Shown: positions 1 through 5,983, counted from the first letter of the stretch. The stretch is 9,854 bases of DNA from Flavobacterium sp. (GCA_015478765.1 JADMKR010000253.1:1-9854); one strand, 5' to 3'. Numbers and translations are program-made. Notes: a model not told the origin generated them from the sequence alone.

Positions 1-467
1 GTCAGATCCTGCCATTCTTTAGCCGAAAGTCGATCTTTATATTGCTGACCTTTACCGATTTTGAAATATTCACCGATAGCTTTTTCGCCCGAATGGCCAA
101 ACGGCGGGTTTCCGATATCGTGCGCCAAAGAAGCCGCGGCTACGATCGCCCCGAAATCATTCATGTGAAACCCGTGGATCTCTTTTAAATGCGGATATTT
201 TTCAATGATTTTTTTTCCTACCAACCGGCCGATCGAGCGTCCGACGACCGACACCTCAAGACTGTGCGTCAACCGCGTATTAACGAAATCGGTTTTAGAA
301 AGCGGAATCACCTGCGTTTTATCCTGCAAGCTCCTGAAAGCCGACGAGAAGATGATTCTGTCGTAATCGACCTCAAAGCCCAGTCGGGTATCGTCCTGTT
401 CCTTTCGCAAACGCTTTCCTTTATCGCCTTGTCGCCGCAGCGACAGAAGCTGTTCCCAGTGCATCAT
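1..467 (-). CDS. dgt: Deoxyguanosinetriphosphate triphosphohydrolase (dGTPase), N-terminal part, cut by the left edge
   Basis: The enzyme hydrolyses dGTP to deoxyguanosine and tripolyphosphate in the cytoplasm, trimming the dNTP pool. The visible 155 residues begin MMHWEQLLSLRR and contain the HD-domain metal ligands in their usual order: H68 in TRLTHSLEVS, H116-D117 in AHDIGNPPFGH, then H125 and E128 in GHSGE. The block around residues 22-56 (EQDDTRLGFEVDYDRIIFSS, then a FRSLQDKTQVIPLS stretch) is the conserved dGTPase N-terminus. The frame is open to base 1, so the C-terminal half lies outside the window. There are two adjacent ATG codons, at 467 and 464; the second gives MHWEQLL, which matches the usual start of flavobacterial orthologues slightly better. 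It is the last visible gene of a minus-strand operon, starting 3 bases after the RDD gene stop. Identification is from motifs and remembered family sequences. Confidence 0.95.
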   Translation of the reverse strand, partial: MMHWEQLLSLRRQGDKGKRLRKEQDDTRLGFEVDYDRIIFSSAFRSLQDKTQVIPLSKTDFVNTRLTHSLEVSVVGRSIGRLVGKKIIEKYPHLKEIHGFHMNDFGAIVAAASLAHDIGNPPFGHSGEKAIGEYFKIGKGQQYKDRLSAKEWQDL

Positions 468-470
468 GTT

Positions 471-974
471 TTATGTTGTTGATTGGCCGATTTCCTCCAT
501 TGCGTAATGCAGTTCCATACGTTGATCCAGCTCGGCTTTCCTGACAACATAAGTTTTCGAAAGCGAATCGTGCCAACCGCGTGAGGGTGAGGCTAAAAAT
601 GAAAAGTGGTTAAACGGAATCAATCGGCTGAAGGTGCGCTTCAGGATCGCCATACTTTCGGGGCGAGTTCCGTCTGAGCGAACCACGATGGTCTTAGTGA
701 GTACCTTCGCGACTGTTCTCGCAAACAAGGCTTCACAAATAAAATAGTAAACAAGTATCATCACAATACCGATCAGGTATTCGTCGAAGCCGGTCCAGGA
801 ATCAATCCAGTCGGTAAACCAATACGAATCGAAAAGCGACGATATGAACGCAATGGCAATCACCAAACCGAACATCAATGCGTACTGTACTATCAGATCA
901 AGGATATAATTGGCAAGACGCGTGCTCTGAGAAGCTAGTAAATCATCGGTGACCTTGAAAGTACTGTCGCGCAT
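471..974 (-). CDS. RDD family membrane protein
   Basis: A 167-residue integral membrane protein of the RDD family. The family signature is visible: R19 and D26 around the start of the first membrane segment (TRLANYILDLI) and D136 in GWHDSLSKTYVV. Two hydrophobic segments lie at about residues 21-47 and 65-84, joined by an acidic, aromatic-rich loop (DSYWFTDWIDSWTGFDEY). The cytoplasmic part contains TKTIVVRSDGTRP and LKRTFSRLIPFNHFSFL, both typical of Bacteroidota RDD proteins. Some RDD proteins have been linked to ion or proton exchange, but most, including this type, have no assigned role. It sits between the 75-residue gene (3-base gap) and dgt (3-base gap), so the three are probably cotranscribed; there is no known functional link to dGTPase. 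Confidence 0.9.
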   Translation of the reverse strand: MRDSTFKVTDDLLASQSTRLANYILDLIVQYALMFGLVIAIAFISSLFDSYWFTDWIDSWTGFDEYLIGIVMILVYYFICEALFARTVAKVLTKTIVVRSDGTRPESMAILKRTFSRLIPFNHFSFLASPSRGWHDSLSKTYVVRKAELDQRMELHYAMEEIGQSTT

Positions 975-977
975 AAC

Positions 978-1205
978 CTATTCTTTGTCGTTCGCGAGAA
1001 AAAAGTTTCGTGATTTCTGCGGATACCATCCCGCGCTCTGATCACTTGGATTGGCTATCACGGTTTTGATATTGATGATATCGCCCACTTTAAACTTGTT
1101 GGTTTCGGTATATTTAAAATCAAGCAGGTAATCCCCGCAGAAATAATTGCCGTATTCGTCTTTTTCGATAACGCCGGTGTAGACGCCTTTTTGTTCTTTG
1201 GCCAT
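978..1205 (-). CDS. Conserved-looking small hypothetical protein, 75 aa
   Basis: I do not recognise a named family. The 75-residue product is soluble, with no signal peptide or membrane segment. Its pattern of short alternating polar and hydrophobic stretches (VYTGVIEKDEYGNYFCGDYLLDF, then KFKVGDIINIKTVI) suggests a small all-beta fold; the phrase VGDIINIKTVI resembles the strands of OB-like or SH3-like barrels, but that is only an impression. There is one cysteine, C23. The start ATG at 1205 is the first in the frame and is preceded by C-rich leader rather than a Shine-Dalgarno sequence. Its stop lies 3 bases before the RDD gene start, so it is probably the first gene of the operon with RDD and dgt. 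The tight spacing on the same strand makes it a real gene. Confidence 0.75.
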   Translation of the reverse strand: MAKEQKGVYTGVIEKDEYGNYFCGDYLLDFKYTETNKFKVGDIINIKTVIANPSDQSAGWYPQKSRNFFLANDKE

Positions 1206-1207
1206 TT

Positions 1208-1235
1208 GGGTTAGGGTTCAGGGTTTAGGGCTAGG
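1208..1235 (+). repeat. Telomere-like G-rich repeat with four GGG tracts (possible G-quadruplex)
   Basis: Four GGG tracts at 1208-1210, 1214-1216, 1221-1223 and 1228-1230 are separated by TTA, TTCA and TTTA, which meets the usual G-quadruplex rule (four runs of three, short loops). The units GGGTTA, GGGTTCA, GGGTTTA and GGGCTA make a degenerate 6-7 base tandem repeat. The G-rich strand is the template strand for the 75-residue gene, whose ATG lies only two bases away, so the mRNA leader would be C-rich. The last unit, GGGCTAGG at 1228-1235, is also the exact reverse complement of CCTAGCCC at 1261-1268. Confidence 0.6.
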
Positions 1236-1260
1236 TGATATTTACTAGTTATCGAAAGGG

Positions 1261-1347
1261 CCTAGCCCCGATTACGCCAAATATCCTTTGCGCTGCCCGC
1301 GAAGCAGGAAAGAGCAAAGATATGGGCAAAAGCGGGAAAAAGCTCCT
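1261..1347 (+). ncRNA. Structured intergenic element, copy A (flavobacterial repeat/RNA-like)
   Basis: This element is shared with copy B at 3884-3956 on the other strand. Common blocks in order are CCTAGCCCCGATT, TATCCTTT, a variable hairpin, AAAGATA, AAAAGCGGGA and AAGCTCC followed by an A-tract. Predicted pairing here: CCCG 1267-1270 with CGGG 1333-1336; GCC 1276-1278 with GGC 1325-1327; ATATC 1281-1285, a bulged C, then TTTGC 1287-1291 with GCAAA and GATAT at 1314-1323; and an inner CTGC/GCAG hairpin. It resembles an intergenic element that I remember as widespread in Flavobacterium genomes, possibly the Rfam Flavo-1 family; I could not check this. It lies downstream of nrdA and in antisense orientation to it. 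It may be a transcribed RNA or only a DNA repeat. Confidence 0.6.
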
Positions 1348-1377
1348 AAAAAAACAGCCGCCGTAACGACAGCTGTT
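1348..1377 (-). terminator. Rho-independent terminator of nrdA
   Basis: On the minus strand a 25-base hairpin (1377 down to 1353) starts AACAGC and ends GCTGTT. It can pair over 11 base pairs, including two G-T wobbles, around a TTA loop, and runs into seven T residues (A 1348-1354 on the plus strand). It lies about 25 bases after the nrdA stop codon, the expected place for its terminator. Its T-tract is the A-tract at the end of structured element copy A. Confidence 0.8.
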
Positions 1378-1402
1378 CGTTTGCCAATAATATCTGAAAT
1401 TC

Positions 1403-3814
1403 TTAAGAACCGCACATTTCACAATCGTCAGGCTCGGCACCTTTGGCGCGTTCGATCATCGCTCTGAATTCGTCTGAGGCAATTGCTTCAACTTCGACAG
1501 CAACCGGAATTGCTTCCTTCGCGATCGCCACCGGCTCGGCTTTTTTCTCATTGTTAAGCGTAAACTTGATCGCATCGACAGCCGACTTCGTCCTGAGGTA
1601 ATACATGCCCGTTTTCAGGCCGCTTTGCCATGCGTAAAAGTGCATCGAGGTAAGTTTCGCATAATTCGCATCCTGCATGAACAGGTTTAGCGACTGCGAT
1701 TGATCGATGAAATATCCGCGCTGGCGTGACATATCGATAATGTCTTTCATCGACATTTCCCAGACTGTTTTGTAGAGCTCTTTCAAATCCTGCGGGATGC
1801 GGTCGATGTTTTGCACCGATCCGTTGTGGCGCATGATTTCCTGCTTCAGGTTTTCGTCCCACAAACCGCGCAAAACAAGATCTTCCAACAAATGTTTGTT
1901 TACCACAATAAATTCGCCCGACAAAACCCTTCTTGTATAAATATTGGACGTGTATGGTTCGAATGCTTCGTTGTTGCCGAGAATTTGCGAAGTGGAAGCG
2001 GTTGGCATTGGCGCAACCAACAATGAGTTGCGGACGCCGTGCTCCATAACCTCTTTGCGAAGCGATGACCAATCCCATCGACCCGATAAATCTTCGTCTT
2101 TTAAGCCCCAAAGATTGTACTGGAATTCGCCGTTTGAAATTGGCGAACCGGTGAAAGTCGAATACGGTCCTTCTTCTTTGGCCATTTCCATCGACGCGGT
2201 AACGGCCGCAAAGTAGAGCGTTTCGAATATTTCCTGATTCAGTTGCTTGGCTTCGTCGCTTGTAAACGGCAGGCGCAGCATGATGAACGCGTCGGCAAGT
2301 CCCTGAACTCCCAAACCAACAGGACGGTGGCGCATGTTCGAATTTTCGGCTTCCGGCACCGGATAGTAATTGCGGTCGATGACTTTGTTCAGGTTTCTTG
2401 TTACACGTTTAGTAACACTATATAAAAGTTCGTGATCAAATTTGCCGTCTTCAATAAACATCGGAAGTGAGATAGACGCCAGGTTACACACTGCGATCTC
2501 ATCTTTGGATGTGTATTCCATGATTTCGGTGCACAAGTTCGACGATCGGATCGTTCCGAGGTTCTTCTGGTTCGATTTTCGGTTGGCCGCATCTTTATAC
2601 AGCATGTATGGCGTTCCGGTCTCGATTTGCGACTCGAGGATTTTCTCCCAAAGTTCGCGTGCGCGGATGGTTTTTCGTCCTTTTCCTGCCGCTTCGTATG
2701 ATGTATATAATTTCTCGAATTCTTCGCCGTACACTTCATACAGACCCGGACACTCATTTGGGCACATCAATGTCCAGTGCGAATCTTCCTGAACGCGGTT
2801 CATGAATAGATCGGATGTCCACATGGCGAAAAACAAGTCGCGGGCGCGCATTTCTTCTTTTCCGGTGTTTTTCTTCAGGTCGAGGAAATCGAAAATATCG
2901 GCATGCCATGTCTCGATGTAGATCGCAAAGCTACCTTTTCGCTTGCCGCCGCCCTGATCAACGTAACGAGCCGTATCATTGAATACTTTCAGCATCGGCA
3001 CGATTCCGTTTGACGTACCGTTGGTGCCACGGATGTATGAACCTGTAGCGCGAACGTTGTGAATAGACAAACCGATTCCGCCAGCCGATTGCGAGATTTT
3101 GGCCGTTTGTTTTAATGTGTCGTAAATTCCGTCGATCGAATCGTCCTGCATTGCAAGAAGGAAACACGATGACATTTGTGGTTTAGGTGTTCCGGCGTTG
3201 AATAGCGTAGGCGTTGCGTGCGTGAAGAATTTCTTCGACATTAAATCGTAGGTCTCCATCACTGCGTCCATATCGTCGAGGTGGATTCCAACCGAAACCC
3301 GCATCAACATATGTTGCGGACGCTCGACGATTTTGCCGTTTATTTTCAGCAAGTATGAGCGTTCGAGTGTTTTAAATCCGAAGTAATCGTAATTGAAATC
3401 GCGGTTATAAATGATGTGTGAGTCTAAGAACGCAGCGTTGTTTTTAATCACTTCATAGACTTCCTCTGAAAGAAGTGGCGATTCCTGATTCGTACGCGGG
3501 TTGATGTAATGAAACATATCCGACATGGTTTCGGAAAAAGATTTCTTGGTATTTTTATGCAGGTTTGAAATTGCGATTCGCGCCGCAAGTTGGGCATAAT
3601 CGGGGTGTGCGATTGTCATCGACGCGGCGGTTTCGGCGGCAAGATTGTCGAGTTCCGAGGTCGTAACTCCGTCATACAATCCTTCGATAACGCGCATCGC
3701 AACCTTTACCGGATCGACAAGATCATTCAGGCCGTAGCACAATTTTTTAATTCTATCGGTAATCTTGTCAAACATCACAGGCTCCTTGTGGCCATCTCTT
3801 TTTACTACATACAT
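1403..3814 (-). CDS. nrdA: Class Ia ribonucleoside-diphosphate reductase, large (alpha) subunit
   Basis: The catalytic and regulatory subunit, which reduces NDPs to dNDPs together with NrdB. It is 803 residues from the chosen start MYVVKRDGHKEP; fifteen more upstream codons are open but do not resemble the family. An ATP-cone spans about residues 2-90, so overall activity is probably switched by ATP/dATP. Active-site residues are visible: N426, C428 and E430 in SSNLCTEIMEY; the redox pair C217 (MSSCFLLAMQD) and C443 (IAVCNLASISLP); the radical-transfer pair Y738-Y739 (KTGMYYLRTKSA); and the C-terminal thioredoxin-linked C798 and C801 in DDCEMCGS. A flexible Ala/Val/Glu-rich arm (about 755-785) precedes that tail. 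It follows nrdB with a 149-base gap that holds structured element copy B, and ends at a strong terminator. All key residues are intact. Confidence 0.97.
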   Translation of the reverse strand: MYVVKRDGHKEPVMFDKITDRIKKLCYGLNDLVDPVKVAMRVIEGLYDGVTTSELDNLAAETAASMTIAHPDYAQLAARIAISNLHKNTKKSFSETMSDMFHYINPRTNQESPLLSEEVYEVIKNNAAFLDSHIIYNRDFNYDYFGFKTLERSYLLKINGKIVERPQHMLMRVSVGIHLDDMDAVMETYDLMSKKFFTHATPTLFNAGTPKPQMSSCFLLAMQDDSIDGIYDTLKQTAKISQSAGGIGLSIHNVRATGSYIRGTNGTSNGIVPMLKVFNDTARYVDQGGGKRKGSFAIYIETWHADIFDFLDLKKNTGKEEMRARDLFFAMWTSDLFMNRVQEDSHWTLMCPNECPGLYEVYGEEFEKLYTSYEAAGKGRKTIRARELWEKILESQIETGTPYMLYKDAANRKSNQKNLGTIRSSNLCTEIMEYTSKDEIAVCNLASISLPMFIEDGKFDHELLYSVTKRVTRNLNKVIDRNYYPVPEAENSNMRHRPVGLGVQGLADAFIMLRLPFTSDEAKQLNQEIFETLYFAAVTASMEMAKEEGPYSTFTGSPISNGEFQYNLWGLKDEDLSGRWDWSSLRKEVMEHGVRNSLLVAPMPTASTSQILGNNEAFEPYTSNIYTRRVLSGEFIVVNKHLLEDLVLRGLWDENLKQEIMRHNGSVQNIDRIPQDLKELYKTVWEMSMKDIIDMSRQRGYFIDQSQSLNLFMQDANYAKLTSMHFYAWQSGLKTGMYYLRTKSAVDAIKFTLNNEKKAEPVAIAKEAIPVAVEVEAIASDEFRAMIERAKGAEPDDCEMCGS

Positions 3815-3854
3815 ACTTTTAAAATTAGGAGTTATGGAATCGGGACTGCATCGG

Positions 3855-3883
3855 AACAATCCTTGTTATTGTTGTTTTTTTTT
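3855..3883 (+). terminator. Hairpin plus T9 tract read on the plus strand (possible antisense terminator)
   Basis: On the plus strand AACAAT (3855-3860) pairs with ATTGTT (3868-3873) around a 7-base loop, followed by G and nine T residues (3875-3883). This looks like a weak intrinsic terminator for plus-strand transcripts, although no plus-strand gene precedes it. It occupies the same position relative to structured element copy B as the nrdA terminator does to copy A, so it may be part of the repeat. The stem is A/T-rich and weak. Confidence 0.35.
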
Positions 3884-3956
3884 GGAGCTTGATCCCGCTT
3901 TTCGCTTTTATCTTTTTATTGCATAAAAAGGATAATCGCTGCAATCGGGGCTAGGG
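3884..3956 (-). ncRNA. Structured intergenic element, copy B, between nrdB and nrdA
   Basis: This is the second copy of the element at 1261-1347, on the minus strand and so in the sense orientation within the nrdB-nrdA gap. Minus-strand blocks in order are CCCTAGCCCCGATT, TTATCCTTTTTAT, a GCAA loop, ATAAAAAGATAA, AAAGCGGGA and AAGCTCC, then an A9 tract. The main helix pairs TTATC, bulged C, TTTTTAT with ATAAAAA and GATAA, giving 12 pairs closed by a GNRA-type tetraloop. The outer CCCG pairs with CGGG as in copy A. Similarity to copy A may reach back to CTAGTTA, which includes the nrdB stop codon TAG. It would lie in the nrdBA intercistronic RNA or the nrdA leader. Whether it regulates nrdA is not known. 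Confidence 0.65.
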
Positions 3957-3963
3957 CTTGTAA

Positions 3964-4953
3964 CTAGAAATCGGCGTCGAAGCTTATTTTTTGAGATTCA
4001 CCGTCATTGGCGGTTCCGCTGTTCATCACACCCGCTTTTTGGTATTCGGCTACTTTCTTTTCAAAGAAATTGGTTTTTCCCTGCAGGGAAATCATATCCA
4101 TAAAGTCAAACGGATTCGCGGTGTTGTATTCCCGTGCGCAGCCCAATTCGACAAGAAGCCTGTCGGTCACGAACTCGAGATACTGCGTCATCAATCCGGC
4201 GTTCATACCGATCAGGCTTACAGGAAGTGATTCGGTAATGAACTCGCGCTCAATATTTAACGCATCAACAATGATCTCACGGATACGTTCTTTAGAAACT
4301 TTATTTATAAGATGATTATTGTGCAAATGCACCGCAAAGTCGCAGTGAACACCTTCGTCGCGCGAAATCAGTTCGTTGGAGAATGTGAGTCCCGGCATCA
4401 ATCCGCGTTTTTTCAGCCAATAAATCGAACAAAATGCGCCAGAGAAGAATATACCTTCAACGGCCGCAAACGCGATGAGTCTTTCGGCGAACGAATCGGA
4501 ATCGATCCATTTAAGTGCCCAGTCGGCTTTCTTTTTAATAGCCGGAAAAACCTCCAGCGCTCGGAAAAGCTGGTCTTTTTCAACCTCGTCTTTAACATAG
4601 GTATCGATCAGCAGTGAATAGGTTTCGCTATGGATATTTTCCATCATGATCTGGAAACCGTAGAAAAATTTCGCTTCGGCATATTGCACTTCATTGACGA
4701 AGTTTTCGGCCAGGTTTTCATTGACGATCCCGTCTGACGCAGCAAAAAATGCAAGAATGTGTTTTATAAAATATCGTTCGTCATTATTCAGTTTGTTGTT
4801 CCAGTCATTTAAATCCTGCGACAAGTCGATTTCTTCGGCCGTCCAGAAACTGGCTTCCATCTTTTTGTACCATTCCCAAATGTCGTGATGCTTGATTGGG
4901 AAAATCACAAATCGGTTTTTATTTTCTTGAAGAATCGGTTCAATTGCTGACAT
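3964..4953 (-). CDS. nrdB: Class Ia ribonucleoside-diphosphate reductase, small (beta) subunit
   Basis: The radical-bearing subunit of RNR, 329 residues from the start MSAIEPILQENKNRFVIFPI. The di-iron ligands are all present: D74 (AASDGIVNEN), E105 and H108 (MMENIHSETY), E166 (AAVEGIFFSG), E200 and H203 (SRDEGVHCDF). Y112 stands seven residues after E105, exactly where the tyrosyl radical of classical class Ia enzymes sits. The C-terminus ISFDADF resembles the eukaryotic small-subunit tail that docks on the large subunit, fitting the eukaryote-like RNR of Bacteroidota. The frame is open for another 34 codons upstream (to 5055), but that stretch is not family-like and contains a promoter candidate, so ATG 4953 was chosen. 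It is the first gene of an nrdB-nrdA pair. I saw no recognisable NrdR box upstream. Confidence 0.97.
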   Translation of the reverse strand: MSAIEPILQENKNRFVIFPIKHHDIWEWYKKMEASFWTAEEIDLSQDLNDWNNKLNNDERYFIKHILAFFAASDGIVNENLAENFVNEVQYAEAKFFYGFQIMMENIHSETYSLLIDTYVKDEVEKDQLFRALEVFPAIKKKADWALKWIDSDSFAERLIAFAAVEGIFFSGAFCSIYWLKKRGLMPGLTFSNELISRDEGVHCDFAVHLHNNHLINKVSKERIREIIVDALNIEREFITESLPVSLIGMNAGLMTQYLEFVTDRLLVELGCAREYNTANPFDFMDMISLQGKTNFFEKKVAEYQKAGVMNSGTANDGESQKISFDADF

Positions 4954-4983
4954 GGTAGGTAGTAATTTTATATGGGATTTTAA

Positions 4984-5013
4984 CAAATATTTAAGTATCG
5001 TCGTGCTTACAAA
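4984..5013 (-). promoter_or_regulatory. Candidate Bacteroidota-type promoter of nrdBA
   Basis: On the minus strand TTTG (5013-5010), an 18-base spacer and AATATTTG (4991-4984) match the Bacteroidota consensus TTTG-N19-TAnnTTTG with one mismatch and a spacer one base short. The distance from the -7 element to the nrdB ATG is about 30 bases, a normal leader length. The call rests on motif match and position only. Confidence 0.45.
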
Positions 5014-5110
5014 GATTGGCAATAATAGCGGTTTAAAAAAGTCAAACTTATTCACAATCGGCCGTAGTTTTTAACAACCGCAACAAATTTTAACAATAAA
5101 AGTTGCAAAC

Positions 5111-5137
5111 GTAAAACAATGACATCCAATGTTTTAC
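5111..5137. repeat. Inverted repeat in the nrdB upstream region
   Basis: Perfect 8-base arms GTAAAACA (5111-5118) and TGTTTTAC (5130-5137) flank an 11-base spacer. It lies between the DUF3109 terminator and the nrdB promoter candidate, about 100 bases upstream of that promoter. It has no T-tract, so it is not a terminator. It could be an operator for a dimeric regulator, or chance in A/T-rich DNA. Confidence 0.35.
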
Positions 5138-5152
5138 AAAATGAGCGAAACG

Positions 5153-5177
5153 AAAAATCCCTTTAAACAAAGGGATT
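5153..5177 (-). terminator. Rho-independent terminator of the DUF3109 gene
   Basis: Perfect 9-base arms AATCCCTTT (5156-5164) and AAAGGGATT (5169-5177) enclose a 4-base loop. On the minus strand the second arm runs directly into five T residues (A 5153-5157 on the plus strand; the last two also pair). It starts 23 bases after the DUF3109 stop codon and separates that gene from nrdB, showing that the two are separate transcription units. Confidence 0.85.
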
Positions 5178-5200
5178 CACAATGCTTTCATTATTTGATT

Positions 5201-5785
5201 TTACCGATGCGCGACTGGCTTCGATTTTAATTCAGCTGCTACTTTTTCAAGTTCCATATACCAATCGGCGCCAAACTTTCTGATCAGCGCTTCTTTAACA
5301 AATTTGTATACCGGAACCTCGAGTTCTTTACCTAACGAACAAGCATCGTCGCAAATTTCCCATCGGTCATAATTTACCGCTGCAAATTCCGAGAAGTCCT
5401 TCACACGGATTGGGTAAAGGTGACAGGATACCGGTTTTTTCCATGTTATTAAACCTTGATTGTAGGCTTGCTCGATACCACAAAGAGCGGTACGGCCATC
5501 AAAAATGACATAGGCACAATCTTTATTGTCGATAAGCGGTGTTTCGAGTTCGCCGTCTGTTCCCGTTGTCCACGTACCCTGAGCTTCTATTGCCGCAATG
5601 CCTTCTTTGCGCAGGAATGGTTTCACTTTGGGATAAATATCTTCAAGTATGGCTGTTTCTTCTTTGCTTAGAGGCGCACCCGCATCGCCATCGACGCAGC
5701 AAGCACCCTTACAAGCTGATAAGTTGCATACAAAATCCTTTTCCAGGATATCTTCAGATACGATTGTTTTGCCTAGTTGAAACAT
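5201..5785 (-). CDS. DUF3109 family cysteine-rich protein
   Basis: A 194-residue soluble protein with nine cysteines, at 20, 25, 29, 30, 90, 102, 121, 145 and 149. The N-terminal cluster (VCNLSACKGACCVDGDAGAP) and the later KPVSCHLYPIRV and WEICDDACSLG segments are characteristic of DUF3109, a relative of the YkgJ-type putative zinc or iron-sulfur proteins. The cysteine spacing suggests one or more bound metal ions or clusters; no enzymatic activity is established for the family. The start MFQLGKTIV is the only plausible one, since the next methionine is at residue 177. It is a single-gene unit: a good promoter lies immediately upstream and a terminator follows. The promoter is so close to the ATG that the mRNA would have no leader. 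The family call is from remembered sequence pattern. Confidence 0.88.
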   Translation of the reverse strand: MFQLGKTIVSEDILEKDFVCNLSACKGACCVDGDAGAPLSKEETAILEDIYPKVKPFLRKEGIAAIEAQGTWTTGTDGELETPLIDNKDCAYVIFDGRTALCGIEQAYNQGLITWKKPVSCHLYPIRVKDFSEFAAVNYDRWEICDDACSLGKELEVPVYKFVKEALIRKFGADWYMELEKVAAELKSKPVAHR

Positions 5786-5789
5786 TTTG

Positions 5790-5820
5790 CAAAGATAGTC
5801 TGCAACTTGGCATTCGCAAG
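5790..5820 (-). promoter_or_regulatory. Bacteroidota-type promoter of the DUF3109 gene, close to the ATG
   Basis: On the minus strand CTTG (5820-5817), exactly 19 bases, then TATCTTTG (5797-5790) gives a perfect TAnnTTTG -7 element with a one-mismatch -33 element. Only four bases separate the -7 element from the ATG at 5785, so transcription should begin at or very near the start codon, implying a leaderless mRNA. Confidence 0.6.
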
Positions 5821-5928
5821 ATTATACCGTAGAATAATTCACACCTCGATAAAAAGTAAGTGTAATAGTAAGCCACTGACGCCGAAAGTGTTATAATCGT
5901 ACGAGACCACAATCAAATTAAAGTTAAA

Positions 5929-5962
5929 AAATGGGAATTACCATTTAATTGAAATAATTTTG
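5929..5962 (+). promoter_or_regulatory. Candidate promoter of the MarC gene with overlapping small inverted repeat
   Basis: TAATTTTG (5955-5962) is a perfect TAnnTTTG -7 element, 21 bases before the MarC ATG. The -33 position (5932-5935, TGGG) matches TTTG poorly. An inverted repeat, AAATGG (5929-5934) and CCATTT (5941-5946) around GAATTA, covers that weak -33 site and might bind a regulator. The rest of the intergenic space (5786-5928), apart from the DUF3109 promoter, shows nothing I can name. Confidence 0.4.
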
Positions 5963-5983
5963 CCGCTCCAAAATCCGACCTAT

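Noticed and set aside
1249..1440. 63-codon open frame across the nrdA 3' region
   Set aside because: It runs through the terminator and structured element copy A and has no coding character.
1554..2111. 185-codon open frame on the minus strand in an alternative frame of nrdA
   Set aside because: It is a shadow of nrdA, whose frame is clearly coding; the product is Arg/His-rich with no recognisable domain.
3815..3859. Fifteen-codon N-terminal extension of NrdA
   Set aside because: The residues are not family-like; NrdA orthologues start at MYVVKRDG, which corresponds to ATG 3814.
4007..4315. 102-codon open frame opposite nrdB
   Set aside because: Antisense shadow of a confidently identified gene, with no recognisable features.
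4954..5055. 34-codon N-terminal extension of NrdB
   Set aside because: The stretch does not resemble the family and contains the promoter candidate; MSAIEPIL is the expected start.
4954..5200. NrdR box or cobalamin riboswitch upstream of nrdB
   Set aside because: No sequence resembling the NrdR box consensus or a B12-box was seen; class Ia RNR does not need cobalamin.
5960..5983. TTG start for the MarC gene
   Set aside because: The TTG is part of the TAATTTTG promoter box; ATG 5984/5987 gives the usual family N-terminus.
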